A stretch of DNA of 64,000 nucleotides, taken from assembly GCF_005877005.1 (NCBI RefSeq), contig NZ_SSNH01000015.1, positions 1 to 64,000 on the forward strand. The letters are read 5' to 3'. The position numbers and the translations under genes are program-made. Below are positions 45,310 to 54,483 of the stretch, one piece after another; position 1 is the stretch's first letter; each line of letters begins with the position of its first letter. Under the pieces are notes generated by a model, which did not search any database, had not been told where the DNA came from, and saw only the letters and a program-made list of their open reading frames with translations. Source of the DNA: Sinomonas susongensis. GTDB lineage: Bacteria > Actinomycetota > Actinomycetes > Actinomycetales > Micrococcaceae.

Positions 45310-46710
45310 TCACTTGCCGGCGATGAGCAGCCCGAGGGCCTCGGCGACGTGACTCACCTCGCGCACCGAGAAACCCGCCGGGATCTCACCCGGGCCGGTG
45401 GGGCTGGCGGGAACGACCGCGTGGGTGAAGCCCAGACGGTGCGCCTCCTGGATCCGCTGGTTGATCCCGGGCACCGGCCTCACCTCGCCCGCGAGGCCGA
45501 CCTCGCCGAACGCGATGAGCCGCTGCGGGAGCGCCTGGCGGCTCTTGGCGGACGCGACGGCGAGGGCGACCGCCAGATCGGTGGCCGGCTCGCTGAGCTT
45601 GACGCCCCCGACCGTCGCGACGTAGCTGTCGTCCTTGTGCAGAAGGCAGCCGGCGCGCTGCTGCAGCACCGCGAGCAGCATCGCGACCCGCGATGAATCG
45701 AGTCCGCTCGTCGCGCGGCGCGGCTGGGCGTTCGTGCTTTCGGCCAGGAGCGACTGCACCTCCGCGAGCAGCGGCCGGCGGCCCTCGAGCGTGACGGTGA
45801 TGCAGGTGCCCGAGACGGGTTCCTTAGTGCGGGACAGGAAGAGCCCCGACGGGTCCGTGACGCTCGCGATCCCGTCCTCGCCGAGGTCGAAGCAGCCGAC
45901 CTCGTCCGTGGGGCCATAGCGGTTCTTGACGGCCCGGATGAGTCGGAGCCTCGAATGCCGCTCACCCTCGAACTGGCACACGACGTCGACGAGGTGCTCG
46001 AGCAGGCGCGGGCCTGCGATGGACCCGTCCTTCGTCACATGCCCGACGAGGAGCGTGGTCATGTTGCGCCGCTTGGCTGCCGCGATGAGCGATGCCGCGA
46101 CCTCCCGGACCTGGGATACCCCGCCCGCGCTGCCCTCGACCTCCGCGCTCGAGAGCGTCTGGACCGAATCGACGACGAGGAGCCGCGGCTCGAGCTTCTC
46201 GACCTGCCCGAGCGCCTGGCCGAGGTCCGTCTCGGCAGAGATGTACAGCCCGGGGGAAACCGCTCCGATGCGCTCGGCGCGGAGCTTGACCTGTGCGGCC
46301 GACTCCTCGCCCGTCACGTAGAGAACTCCCGAAGCGGCAGCCGAGGAGCCGGCCGACGCGACTCTGGCCGCGACGTCGAGCAGGAGCGTCGACTTGCCGA
46401 CGCCCGGTTCTCCCGCGAGCAGGATGACAGCGCCGGGCACGAGTCCGCCGCCGAGGACCCGGTCGAGCTCCCCGACCCCGGTCGGCAGGAAGGCCGCCTG
46501 GGTCGCATCGACGTCGGCGATCAGGCGCGCAGGTTCGCGCACGGTGACGGCCGCCGTCGTCCGCGCTACCGGCGCGCCGACCTCCTCGACGGTGCCCCAG
46601 GACTGGCATTCGCCGCAGCGTCCGACCCATTTCGCCGTCGTCCAGCCGCATTCGGCGCAGCGGTAGCTGGCGGCGGGCCGGGACGAGCGCGAGGAGGTCT
46701 TGGAAGGCAT
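45310..46710 (-). CDS. radA: DNA repair protein RadA
   Basis: A 466-residue RecA-like helicase. A C4 zinc finger lies at the N terminus (YRCAECGWTTAKWVGRCGEC), followed by Walker A GEPGVGKST, the RadA-specific KNRYGPTDE motif, and a C-terminal Lon-like domain. It promotes branch migration in recombination and DNA uptake. Start ATG 46710 has a TAGCCT box 6 nt upstream and no ribosome-binding site. Confidence 0.96.
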   Translation of the reverse strand: MPSKTSSRSSRPAASYRCAECGWTTAKWVGRCGECQSWGTVEEVGAPVARTTAAVTVREPARLIADVDATQAAFLPTGVGELDRVLGGGLVPGAVILLAGEPGVGKSTLLLDVAARVASAGSSAAASGVLYVTGEESAAQVKLRAERIGAVSPGLYISAETDLGQALGQVEKLEPRLLVVDSVQTLSSAEVEGSAGGVSQVREVAASLIAAAKRRNMTTLLVGHVTKDGSIAGPRLLEHLVDVVCQFEGERHSRLRLIRAVKNRYGPTDEVGCFDLGEDGIASVTDPSGLFLSRTKEPVSGTCITVTLEGRRPLLAEVQSLLAESTNAQPRRATSGLDSSRVAMLLAVLQQRAGCLLHKDDSYVATVGGVKLSEPATDLAVALAVASAKSRQALPQRLIAFGEVGLAGEVRPVPGINQRIQEAHRLGFTHAVVPASPTGPGEIPAGFSVREVSHVAEALGLLIAGK

Positions 46711-46716
46711 GCCCCA

Positions 46717-46722
46717 AGGCTA
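46717..46722 (-). promoter_or_regulatory. TAGCCT -10 box of radA
   Basis: On the minus strand TAGCCT ends 6 nt before the radA ATG, with no Shine-Dalgarno sequence between. A leaderless start is likely. Confidence 0.45.
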
Positions 46723-46751
46723 GTCGGAGCCCACGACATTCCTGCGGGCCA

Positions 46752-47927
46752 TCAGAGGGCCGGGAGCAGTTCGACGGCCTCGTCGTGGTCGTAGCCGGAG
46801 GCTTCGAGGAGGTCGACGAGCATGGGCCGGAGGAGGATCACGAGGGCCTCGCCCTCGAGCCGTTCGACGTGGAGCTTGCGGGGGTGTGCCCGGGCCGCGA
46901 TCTCCTCCAGCATGAGACCGGCTGAGCGGCGGTTGACGCGCCGCTCCTCGCGGTCGGTCGTCGAGAGACCTGCCGCGACGAGGTCGAGCGCCTCGGCGGT
47001 GTCCTCGAGAAGTTCCGCGATGCTCTCTGCGGCCAACTCGGAAAGGGCCGCGTTGTTGATCGCGCTCGCGATCCTGCGCGCGACCACGCGCCCGTTCCGC
47101 AGTGCGAGGTCGAGGTATTCGACCGCATGCTCGTAGTTCTCGATCTCCTCCCGGTAGCGGCGATAGGCAGGTGCGAGCCGGGTGACCTCGCTCGAGGTCT
47201 TGAGGGTCGTCCGGATGGCGTCGACAAGGGCCTGCGAGCCGCGGCCTCGCACGAGCGCGTGCCACGCGCGGGTCGAATCGGCCTCCGTGAGCGCCTCCGA
47301 GCACTCGCGGAGCATCTCCGAGAACGCGCCGACGAGCTGTTGAAGGTCGTGCCGGGGCTGGACGCGGGGGTCCCGCGGGAGGAGCGCCGTGATGAGGAGG
47401 GAGACGAGGCCGCCGACGACGGCGTCGATGCTCCGCGTGAACGGACCGCCCACGGGGGCCGGGAGCAAGACGACGAAGAGCGACTGGATGCCCAGCTGCG
47501 TCGCGAAGATCACGCCGCGGTCGAGGAAGCGTGCCAGCAGAAGCGAGACGACGAGCACGACCGCCGTCTGGGCGATCCCCGACCCGAAGAACGTCACCAT
47601 GAGGTCGCCCAGCACGATTCCGAGTGTGCAGCCGCCGGAGACTTCGAGCACCTTGCGCAGTGTGAGGTCGCGCCCGAAGCCCAGTGAGATGAGGGCGGAA
47701 GTCGCTGCGAAGATGGGGCCGACGTGGCCCAGGAGATGCTGGGCGATGAGGTAGGCCGAGACCGCGCCGAACGTCATGAGGAGCACGGGCATGATCGAGG
47801 CACGCGTGCGCGCCCAGCCTGCGCGCGCCCGGTCCCTCGCTGCCCACGTCACGGGGGCGAGCTTGGCTCGCCCCGAAGCGCGCGGCGGCTCTCGCCGCGG
47901 TCCTTCCCCTCGTCGAGCGATCTCCAT
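46752..47927 (-). CDS. FUSC / aromatic acid exporter-family membrane protein
   Basis: A 391-residue protein with about six hydrophobic segments in the first 180 residues and a large helical cytoplasmic domain after that, the architecture of half-size FUSC/ArAE proteins. Helix sequences such as LGIVLGDLMVTFFGSGIAQTAVVLVVSLLLARFL fit the family. Members are thought to export aromatic carboxylates, but the actinobacterial ones are uncharacterised. A TAGACT box lies 6 nt before the ATG. It lies 41 bp upstream of radA on the same strand. Confidence 0.82.
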   Translation of the reverse strand: MEIARRGEGPRREPPRASGRAKLAPVTWAARDRARAGWARTRASIMPVLLMTFGAVSAYLIAQHLLGHVGPIFAATSALISLGFGRDLTLRKVLEVSGGCTLGIVLGDLMVTFFGSGIAQTAVVLVVSLLLARFLDRGVIFATQLGIQSLFVVLLPAPVGGPFTRSIDAVVGGLVSLLITALLPRDPRVQPRHDLQQLVGAFSEMLRECSEALTEADSTRAWHALVRGRGSQALVDAIRTTLKTSSEVTRLAPAYRRYREEIENYEHAVEYLDLALRNGRVVARRIASAINNAALSELAAESIAELLEDTAEALDLVAAGLSTTDREERRVNRRSAGLMLEEIAARAHPRKLHVERLEGEALVILLRPMLVDLLEASGYDHDEAVELLPAL

Positions 47928-47933
47928 AGAGGC

Positions 47934-47939
47934 AGTCTA
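47934..47939 (-). promoter_or_regulatory. TAGACT -10 box of the FUSC-type gene
   Basis: On the minus strand TAGACT ends 6 nt before the ATG at 47927, without a ribosome-binding site. Confidence 0.42.
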
Positions 47940-48108
47940 GGGAGGCCTGCTGGGCGCCGGACGACGCCGGGGCGGCGCACCCGCGTTCATCTCGACGTTG
48001 CCTCCCGTCACCTCGGCGACGCTTTCCGCTTGGGAGACGTTCCAATACTCAGGCAAGACTGTGATGTGCAAGGCCCCCGCACCAGATGTCACCGTTCCTC
48101 CCCCACCC
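47940..48108. other. upstream half of the 321-bp gap before pstS
   Basis: The gap between the FUSC-type gene and pstS runs from 47928 to 48248. Its first half holds the divergent FUSC promoter and otherwise nothing I can assign. Short open frames here lack protein character. The second half contains the PHO box and pstS leader. Confidence 0.5.
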
Positions 48109-48130
48109 GTTCACCTTGTGTTAACCATCG
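48109..48130 (+). promoter_or_regulatory. PHO box of the pst operon
   Basis: GTTCACC-TTGT followed by GTTAACC-ATCG forms two direct 11-bp units, the repeat pattern bound by the PhoP response regulator in streptomycetes and relatives (GTTCACC consensus). A TTACCT box at 48144-48149 lies 17 nt after the second GTTAACC, so the box occupies the -35 position of the pstS promoter, as expected for PhoP activation under phosphate starvation. Confidence 0.8.
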
Positions 48131-48248
48131 GCGAGGAATCTCGTTACCTGAGGCTCTTACGTTCGAGGTCAGTACGACTCGTACGCACCCGATGGTCCGC
48201 GCCATTCGCACGGCGCACACCTCAGATCACCCTGGAAGGGGTCACTTC

Positions 48249-49376
48249 GTGAAGGCTCTCCGTTTCGGCCGTGTCTCGGCCGTTGCTGTCGTCGCCGCTG
48301 GCGCGCTTGCCCTGTCCGCGTGCGGTTCCGACAACGGGACCGGCAGCTCCGCAACCGCGACCGGCTCCGCCACTTCCGCCGGCCCGAAGGTCACCGGCAC
48401 TCTCACCGGTGCAGGCTCGACCGCCCAGTCGGCGGCCATCGACGCCTGGAAGCAGGGCTTCACCGCCGCCAACCCGGGCGTCACGGTCCAGTACAACCCG
48501 GTCGGCTCTGGCGCCGGCCGCAAGACGTTCATCTCGGGTGCCGGCCAGTTCGCCGGCTCGGACGCCGCGATGACCAGCGATGAGCTCACCCAGTCGAACG
48601 CCGTGTGCGGCACCGACGGCGCGCTCGACCTGCCGGTCTACATCTCCCCGATCGCTGTGGCCTTCAACCTCCCGGGTGTCACGACCCTGAACCTCTCGCC
48701 TGACACGATCGCGAAGATCTTCCGCGGCACGATCACCACCTGGAACGATCCGGCCATCGCGGCGGACAACTCCGGCGTGAGCCTGCCGAGCATGAAGATC
48801 ACGCCCGTCCACCGTTCGGACGACTCGGGCACGACGCAGAACTTCACCGACTACCTCAACAAGGCCGCCCCGTCGGTCTGGACCGACAAGTCGAACCAGA
48901 CCTGGCCGGCCTCGCTCCCGGGTGAGAACGCCAAGGGCACGTCGGGCGTCGTCACGACCGTCACCAACACCCAGGGCGCCATCGCCTACTCGGACGACTC
49001 CGCCGTGAGCGGCAGCCTCGGCAAGGCCAAGGTCAAGGTCGGCAGCTCGTGGGTCGCCCTCTCGGCTCAGGGTGCCGCCAAGGCCGTCGAGCTCTCGCAG
49101 CCGGCCACGGGCCGCTCCGCGAACGACCTCGCGCTCAACCTCGACCGCACCCCGACGGACACCTCGGCCTACCCGATCGTGCTCGTCTCGTACCACATCG
49201 TCTGCTCGACCTACAAGGATCAGGCGACCGTGGACCTCGTGAAGGCGTGGGAGAACTACGTGGTCTCTGACTCCGGCCAGCAGACCGCCGCTGCCGCCGC
49301 GAAGAGCGCCCCGCTCTCCTCGGCCCTCGCCTCCAAGGCCAAGACCGCGATCGCCTCGATCAAGGTCAAGTCCTGA
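48249..49376 (+). CDS. pstS: phosphate ABC transporter substrate-binding lipoprotein
   Basis: A 375-residue periplasmic-type phosphate-binding protein anchored as a lipoprotein. The signal ends with the lipobox LALSAC, lipidated Cys25. Phosphate-contacting loops are visible in TGAGSTAQSAAIDAW, GSGAGRKTFISGAGQFAGSDA and RSDDSGTTQNFTDYL. GTG 48249 is used with GGAAGGGG upstream; the open frame continues upstream without signal-like sequence. It captures phosphate for PstCAB. Confidence 0.96.
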   Translation: MKALRFGRVSAVAVVAAGALALSACGSDNGTGSSATATGSATSAGPKVTGTLTGAGSTAQSAAIDAWKQGFTAANPGVTVQYNPVGSGAGRKTFISGAGQFAGSDAAMTSDELTQSNAVCGTDGALDLPVYISPIAVAFNLPGVTTLNLSPDTIAKIFRGTITTWNDPAIAADNSGVSLPSMKITPVHRSDDSGTTQNFTDYLNKAAPSVWTDKSNQTWPASLPGENAKGTSGVVTTVTNTQGAIAYSDDSAVSGSLGKAKVKVGSSWVALSAQGAAKAVELSQPATGRSANDLALNLDRTPTDTSAYPIVLVSYHIVCSTYKDQATVDLVKAWENYVVSDSGQQTAAAAAKSAPLSSALASKAKTAIASIKVKS

Positions 49377-49398
49377 TAGCTTCTTGATGATGGCGCCA

Positions 49399-49429
49399 GC
49401 CCGCTCCGGCCGTTTCGGCTGGGGCGGGC
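49399..49429 (+). terminator. pstS-pstC intercistronic hairpin
   Basis: Arms 49399-49412 and 49416-49429 pair over 14 bp (two wobbles) with a 3-nt loop. It sits in the 83-bp gap between pstS and pstC. Such a structure usually stabilises the upstream message or attenuates, so the binding protein is made in excess over the permease. Confidence 0.7.
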
Positions 49430-49459
49430 CTTGCGCTGAGTGAGAGAGGACGTGCCAAG

Positions 49460-50470
49460 ATGGCGAAAACCCTCCATGAGACCCCCAGCGTGACCAAGGG
49501 ACGAGATGTGACTGCAACCCAGACAAAGACTCCGGAGAGCCCGAAGGAGCTCCGGGAGATGTCCTCCGGTCGTGGCGCCGCAGGAGACAGGATCTTCTCG
49601 GGTGCGGCCCTCGCGGCTGGTGTGCTCATCCTCGTAGCGCTCGTCGCCGTCGCCGTCTTCCTCGTCGTCCAGGCACTGCCCGCGTTCGTCGCACCGCAGA
49701 GCCAGATCGCGAACGGGCAGGGCTTCTGGCCCTACATCTTCCCTCTCGTGGTCGGCACGGTCATCGCTGCCGCCATCGCGCTGCTCATCGCCACGCCCAT
49801 CTCGATCGGTGTCGCCCTCTTCATCTCGCACTACGCGCCGCGTCGCCTCGCGCAGATCCTCGGATACGTCATCGACCTGCTCGCGGCCATTCCTTCCGTC
49901 ATCTTCGGCGCATGGGGCATCTCGTTCCTCGCGCCCGCGCTCGTGCCCGGATACACGTGGCTCTCCAACGCCCTCGGCTGGATTCCGATCTTCGCCGGGC
50001 CTCCCTCCGCCACCGGCAAGACGCTTCTGACGGCCTCCATCGTGCTTGCCGTCATGGTCATCCCCATCATCACGTCGGTCTGCCGAGAGATCTTCCTCCA
50101 GACGCCCAAGCTGCACGAGGAGGCCGCACTGGCCCTCGGCGCAACCCGCTGGGAGATGATCCGGATGACCGTTCTGCCGTTCGCGCGGCCCGGCATCATC
50201 AGCGCCGTCATGCTGGGCCTCGGCCGCGCCCTCGGCGAGACGATGGCCGTCGCCCTCGTGCTCTCCTCGGGGCCGCTCATCGCGAGCCTCATCCGGTCCG
50301 GGAACCAGACGATCGCCGCGGAGATCGCCCTCAACTTCCCCGAGGCGAGCGGCTTGAGCCTCAACACACTCATCGCTGCCGGCCTCGTCCTCTTCCTCTT
50401 CACCCTCGCGGTCAACATCCTGGCCCGCTGGGTCATCAGCCGCCACAAGGAATTCTCGGGAGCGAACTGA
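49460..50470 (+). CDS. pstC: phosphate ABC transporter permease PstC
   Basis: A 336-residue permease with six transmembrane helices. The EAA loop (EEAALALGATRWEMIRMTVLPFARPG) contacts PstB, and GLGRALGETMAVALV is typical of PstC. The N-terminal 45 residues are a polar cytoplasmic tail, as in other actinobacteria. It ends one base before pstA. Confidence 0.95.
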   Translation: MAKTLHETPSVTKGRDVTATQTKTPESPKELREMSSGRGAAGDRIFSGAALAAGVLILVALVAVAVFLVVQALPAFVAPQSQIANGQGFWPYIFPLVVGTVIAAAIALLIATPISIGVALFISHYAPRRLAQILGYVIDLLAAIPSVIFGAWGISFLAPALVPGYTWLSNALGWIPIFAGPPSATGKTLLTASIVLAVMVIPIITSVCREIFLQTPKLHEEAALALGATRWEMIRMTVLPFARPGIISAVMLGLGRALGETMAVALVLSSGPLIASLIRSGNQTIAAEIALNFPEASGLSLNTLIAAGLVLFLFTLAVNILARWVISRHKEFSGAN

Positions 50471-50471
50471 C

Positions 50472-51578
50472 ATGACAGCGATCGCGACCTCTGGGCGCCG
50501 CAGTGCCCTCACCCGCAACCGGCTCCCGCGCTATGCCCCTTGGGCTTCTCTCGCCGTCGGCCTCATCGTCGGCGCGGCGCTCTCGACCCTCGTCGGCTTC
50601 AGTCTGTTCGGATGGGGCCTCTTCGCGGCGATCGTCTACACGCTCGTCTACGTCTCGTGGAGCGGCGCGGTCGAGGGCGGTCGGAAGGCACGGGACAAAC
50701 TCGCCACGTCTCTGGTGATCGGCGCGTTCATCATCGTTGTCCTGCCGCTCTTCTCCGTCATCTGGACTGTGCTCGAAGGTGGGATAAAGGGCTTCCTGAC
50801 GCCCGGCTTCCTCAATACGTCGATGAACGGCGTGAGCGGCATCCAGGACAACATGTCCGTGAACACGGGCGGTCGGGTCCTGGGCGGCATCTACCACGCA
50901 ATCATCGGTACGCTGCTCATCACGCTGTGGGCGACGGTCATCTCGGTGCCCATCGGCCTGCTCACCTCGATCTACCTCGTGGAGTACGGGGAGGGCCGCC
51001 GTCTGGCGAGGGCGATCACGCTGTTCGTCGACGTCATGACCGGCATCCCGTCGATCGTGGCCGGCCTCTTCGCCGCAGCCCTCTTCGCCACGATCTTCGG
51101 CCCGGGTACGGAAACCGGCTTCGTCGCGTCCATCGCGCTCACGGTCCTCATGATCCCCGTCGTCGTCCGCTCGAGCGAGGAGATGCTGCGCATCGTCCCC
51201 AACGAGCTCCGCGAGGCCGCGTACGCGCTCGGAGTGCGGAAGTGGCGCACGATCCTCATGGTCGTCATCCCCACCGCGATCTCGGGCATCGCGTCCGGCA
51301 TCACGCTCGCGATCGCGCGAGTGATCGGCGAGACTGCGCCGATCCTGCTCACGGCGGGCTTCGCGACGAAGATCAACTTCAACGTGTTCTCGGACTGGAT
51401 GGCATCGCTTCCGACCTACATCTACTTCCAGATCCTCAACCCGGCTTCGCCGTCGAACCCGGGGCCGAGCATCCAGCGGGCGTGGGGCGCCGCCCTCGTC
51501 CTCATCATCTTCGTGATGGTCCTCAACCTCGTCGCGCGCCTCGTGGCCCGGATCTTCGCCCCGAAGACCGGCCGCTGA
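50472..51578 (+). CDS. pstA: phosphate ABC transporter permease PstA
   Basis: A 368-residue permease with two extra N-terminal helices before the standard six. The EAA loop is [26 protein letters not shown], followed by [17 protein letters not shown], the usual PstA signature. It starts one base after the pstC stop. Confidence 0.95.
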   Translation: MTAIATSGRRSALTRNRLPRYAPWASLAVGLIVGAALSTLVGFSLFGWGLFAAIVYTLVYVSWSGAVEGGRKARDKLATSLVIGAFIIVVLPLFSVIWTVLEGGIKGFLTPGFLNTSMNGVSGIQDNMSVNTGGRVLGGIYHAIIGTLLITLWATVISVPIGLLTSIYLVEYGEGRRLARAITLFVDVMTGIPSIVAGLFAAALFATIFGPGTETGFVASIALTVLMIPVVVRSSEEMLRIVPNELREAAYALGVRKWRTILMVVIPTAISGIASGITLAIARVIGETAPILLTAGFATKINFNVFSDWMASLPTYIYFQILNPASPSNPGPSIQRAWGAALVLIIFVMVLNLVARLVARIFAPKTGR

Positions 51579-51618
51579 GCGCCGCCCCAGATCGACCCCT
51601 TTCGAACCGAAGGAAAGC

Positions 51619-52398
51619 ATGTCCAAGCGAATCGACGTCAAGGACCTGAACGTCTACTACGGCAACTTCCTCGCCGTCGAGGGCGTCTCCATCAACATTG
51701 CCCCGCGCTCCGTCACCGCGTTCATCGGCCCTTCGGGCTGCGGCAAGTCGACCTTCCTCCGCACGCTCAACCGCATGCACGAGGTCATTCCGAATGCGCG
51801 GGTCGAGGGAGAGGTGCTCCTCGACGGGGACAACCTGTACGCCCCCGGGGTCGATCCCGTGGCCGTGCGGAGCCATGTGGGCATGGTGTTCCAGCGTCCC
51901 AACCCGTTCCCGACGATGTCGATCCGCGACAACGTCCTCGCGGGAGTGAAGCTCAACGGCGGTCGTCTCTCGAGGTCGGAGGCGCAGGAGATCGTCGAGT
52001 CCTCGCTCCTGGGCGCCAACCTCTGGAACGAGGTCAAGGACCGCCTCGACAAGCCGGGTTCCGGTCTCTCGGGCGGCCAGCAGCAGCGCCTGTGCATTGC
52101 CCGGGCGATTGCGGTGAAGCCGGACGTCATCCTCATGGACGAGCCCTGCTCGGCCCTCGACCCGATCTCCACGCTCGCGGTCGAGGACCTCATCAACGAG
52201 CTCAAGGAGCAGTACACGGTCGTCATCGTGACGCACAACATGCAGCAGGCCGCGCGCGTGTCCGACAAGACCGCGTTCTTCAACATCGCGGGCACGGGAA
52301 AGCCGGGCAAGCTCATCGAGTACGCGGAGACGGCGACGATCTTCAACAACCCGAAGGAGAAGGCGACCGAGGACTACGTCTCGGGCCGCTTCGGGTAG
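51619..52398 (+). CDS. pstB: phosphate ABC transporter ATP-binding protein
   Basis: A 259-residue ABC ATPase, the usual length. Walker [10 protein letters not shown], the Q-loop in VFQRPNPFP, the signature [14 protein letters not shown], Walker [14 protein letters not shown] and the switch histidine in [19 protein letters not shown] are intact. AAGGAAAG precedes the ATG. It is the last gene of the operon; no phoU follows, and the next gene converges on it. Confidence 0.97.
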   Translation: MSKRIDVKDLNVYYGNFLAVEGVSINIAPRSVTAFIGPSGCGKSTFLRTLNRMHEVIPNARVEGEVLLDGDNLYAPGVDPVAVRSHVGMVFQRPNPFPTMSIRDNVLAGVKLNGGRLSRSEAQEIVESSLLGANLWNEVKDRLDKPGSGLSGGQQQRLCIARAIAVKPDVILMDEPCSALDPISTLAVEDLINELKEQYTVVIVTHNMQQAARVSDKTAFFNIAGTGKPGKLIEYAETATIFNNPKEKATEDYVSGRFG

Positions 52399-52438
52399 AC
52401 CACTCTCGATCGGCGCGCTGGCGCGGGGAAGGCGTGCC

Positions 52439-53449
52439 CTAGCGCACGAGCGGGTCGAGCGCTAGCGCGAGGACGAGCCCGAGGAGCGCGGTAGCGAGCG
52501 GCGTCGCGATCCAGAAGGCCACGAGCCGGGTGAGCAGCCGCCGGTGGATGGCGGCATATCCTTGGTTGCTTCCTGCGCCGAGGATCGAGGCGGCCACGGT
52601 GTGGGTCGTCGAGAGCGGCCACCTGAGCCACAGGGCGCCGAAGAACAGCATGAGCGTGGTCACGAGCTGTGAGACGAAGCCGCGCAGGGGGTCCGTGCGG
52701 ATCAGGCGGTGGCTCAGGGTGTAGGTGACGCGCCACCCACCTGCGAGGGTCCCGAGGCCGAGGGCCAGGGCGGCCAACGTCACGATCCACCCTGGGACCC
52801 CCGCCCAGTCGCCCTGGTTCCCGATCGCGGCGACGACAAGGACCGCGATGATGCGCTGCCCGTCCTGGAGGCCGTGGCCGAACGCGACGGCGGCGGTTCC
52901 CACCGACTGTGCCGCGCGCAGGGTCGCGTGGGCCTGACTCGGCTGGCTGTGGCGCGCGATCCACGTGGTGAAGCTCGTGAGGAAGAACGCCGCTCCGAAG
53001 GCGAGGAGCGGTGAGACGAGCAGCGGAAGCCACACCTGGAGCCACAGGAGGTCCGCGAGGCCGTGCTGGAACGCCTGCCCGCGGATCACCTCCGCGAGAG
53101 TCGCGCCGACGAGGCCCCCGACAAGGGCGTGGGTGGACGACGACGGATAGCCCCGCCACCAGAGGTAGACGTTCCACAGGCTCGCGCCCACCACGGTGGC
53201 GAGCAGCACGACGAGGCCCCGCGTGCCGCTCGGCGCCGTGAGCCACTGGCCGCCGAAGTAGTCGAGGAGCCACGCGCTCGTGACCGTCCCGATGACGTTG
53301 AAGACGGCGGCGAGGACGACGGCGATGCTCGGCGTGAGCGCGCGCGTGCGGACGGTCAGGCCTACGGCGTTCGAGGCGTCGCGGAAGCCGTTGAGGAATC
53401 CGAAGAGGCACGTGAACACGACCACCGCGACAAGGAGCGCGATGGTCAC
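52439..53449 (-). CDS. pit: inorganic phosphate transporter, PiT family
   Basis: A 336-residue low-affinity phosphate symporter. The duplicated PiT motif is visible as GFLNGFRDASNAVGLTVRTRAL at the N terminus and FGHGLQDGQRIIAVLV in the second half. The start is GTG 53449, and its AAGGAG ribosome-binding site lies within the last codons of the upstream DUF47 gene, so the two are coupled. Confidence 0.93.
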   Translation of the reverse strand: MTIALLVAVVVFTCLFGFLNGFRDASNAVGLTVRTRALTPSIAVVLAAVFNVIGTVTSAWLLDYFGGQWLTAPSGTRGLVVLLATVVGASLWNVYLWWRGYPSSSTHALVGGLVGATLAEVIRGQAFQHGLADLLWLQVWLPLLVSPLLAFGAAFFLTSFTTWIARHSQPSQAHATLRAAQSVGTAAVAFGHGLQDGQRIIAVLVVAAIGNQGDWAGVPGWIVTLAALALGLGTLAGGWRVTYTLSHRLIRTDPLRGFVSQLVTTLMLFFGALWLRWPLSTTHTVAASILGAGSNQGYAAIHRRLLTRLVAFWIATPLATALLGLVLALALDPLVR

Positions 53450-53450
53450 C

Positions 53451-54068
53451 TCACGACTCCTTGACGATGATCCGGCCTACGTTGGCACCGACGTCCCTGA
53501 GCGCATGGGCCGCACCGAGAAGCGCCCTCGCCATCTCGATGGTCCGGGCATAGGTGTTGAGGGAGAGCTCGCGCATCGCGTTGGCGCCCCACAGGCGATG
53601 CGTGTGGTTCGCCCTCTTGGCGAGGCGGATCATCTCGATCCAGTAGTCCTCGAGATCGTCGAGATGCCCGAGGCCCCTCATCGCCCCCACCGTGAGCTCC
53701 GCCTGGCGGTTCACGATCTCGAGCTGGTCGGATGCCTCCCGTGCGATCCTGTCGAGCCGGTTCACGAGCGTGATCTCCGCGACGCCTACGAGCTGCTCCA
53801 TGGCGTTGCCGAGTCCCTCGGAGAGGTCGAGGAGGTCTTCGCGGGGGAGCGGGTTGACGAAGCTCGTGCGCAGCTGGGTCAGGAGCGTGCGCTGGAGCTC
53901 GGTCGCCCGACGATCGATCCGCAGGAGCTCCTCGTAGATCCGCTCGTGCTCCTCGATCCGGGCTCCGAACATCTCGGAGAGCACCTGCACGGCGAGCACC
54001 GACTGCTGCGCGAGGTCCGCGAGGAGTTCGAGCGCGGCCGTCTCCTGGGGGAAGAGGCGCAGCTTCAT
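53451..54068 (-). CDS. DUF47 (PhoU-like) phosphate transport regulator
   Basis: A 205-residue all-helical protein of the DUF47/PhoU-like family, which accompanies Pit transporters and probably modulates them. FPQETAALELLADLAQQSVLAVQVLSEM near the N terminus and the later IEMIRLAKRANHTH and ALLGAAHALRDVGANV match the three-helix repeats. ATG 54068 is chosen because GGAG precedes it and the 44-codon upstream extension is arginine/serine-rich and not conserved in style. Forms an operon with pit. Confidence 0.88.
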   Translation of the reverse strand: MKLRLFPQETAALELLADLAQQSVLAVQVLSEMFGARIEEHERIYEELLRIDRRATELQRTLLTQLRTSFVNPLPREDLLDLSEGLGNAMEQLVGVAEITLVNRLDRIAREASDQLEIVNRQAELTVGAMRGLGHLDDLEDYWIEMIRLAKRANHTHRLWGANAMRELSLNTYARTIEMARALLGAAHALRDVGANVGRIIVKES

Positions 54069-54483
54069 GGATTCTCCGGGGGCCAGGCCGTACGGCGGGT
54101 CATCGTTCCGGCGGCGGCCGGCATGACGCATGGTACGCGAACAAGGTGAATTGCCGCGGGAACGGCCGGGAATCGAGGCCGATGGGGAAAACGGCGTCAT
54201 GGCTTCGGCAGCTTGTACTCAGTAGCAGGGGGAGAGCGATTTCTGATCTGGGAGAGCTGAGCACTGATGCCGAGCCTGCGCCACCACGGAGTGAACCGAG
54301 TATTTCCACGGAGAGGCGCCTGTGGTGACACCGAGACGACCGGTCTGACCCTTACCTTCATCCAAAGGCAGTGCGCGCGGCGTTTGCGTCATCCTTCTCC
54401 TTTCGAGCACGACGACGGTCCAACTCTTCGGCTCGAAGGCGAAGGCTGCTGGGGGGCAGACAACAGCGAAAGGTCTTCTAGTC
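54069..54483. other. 415-bp intergenic region before the large LuxR gene
   Basis: It lies between divergent DUF47 and LuxR-type genes and has lower GC than its surroundings. In the frame of the LuxR gene the last stop codon is at 54346-54348 and there is no start codon before TTG 54484. I see no clear -35/-10 pair or strong hairpin. It presumably holds both promoters. Confidence 0.5.

Noticed and set aside
54146-54328. short open frames in the 415-bp gap before the LuxR gene
   Set aside because: They lack ribosome-binding sites and protein-like composition, and overlap each other on both strands.
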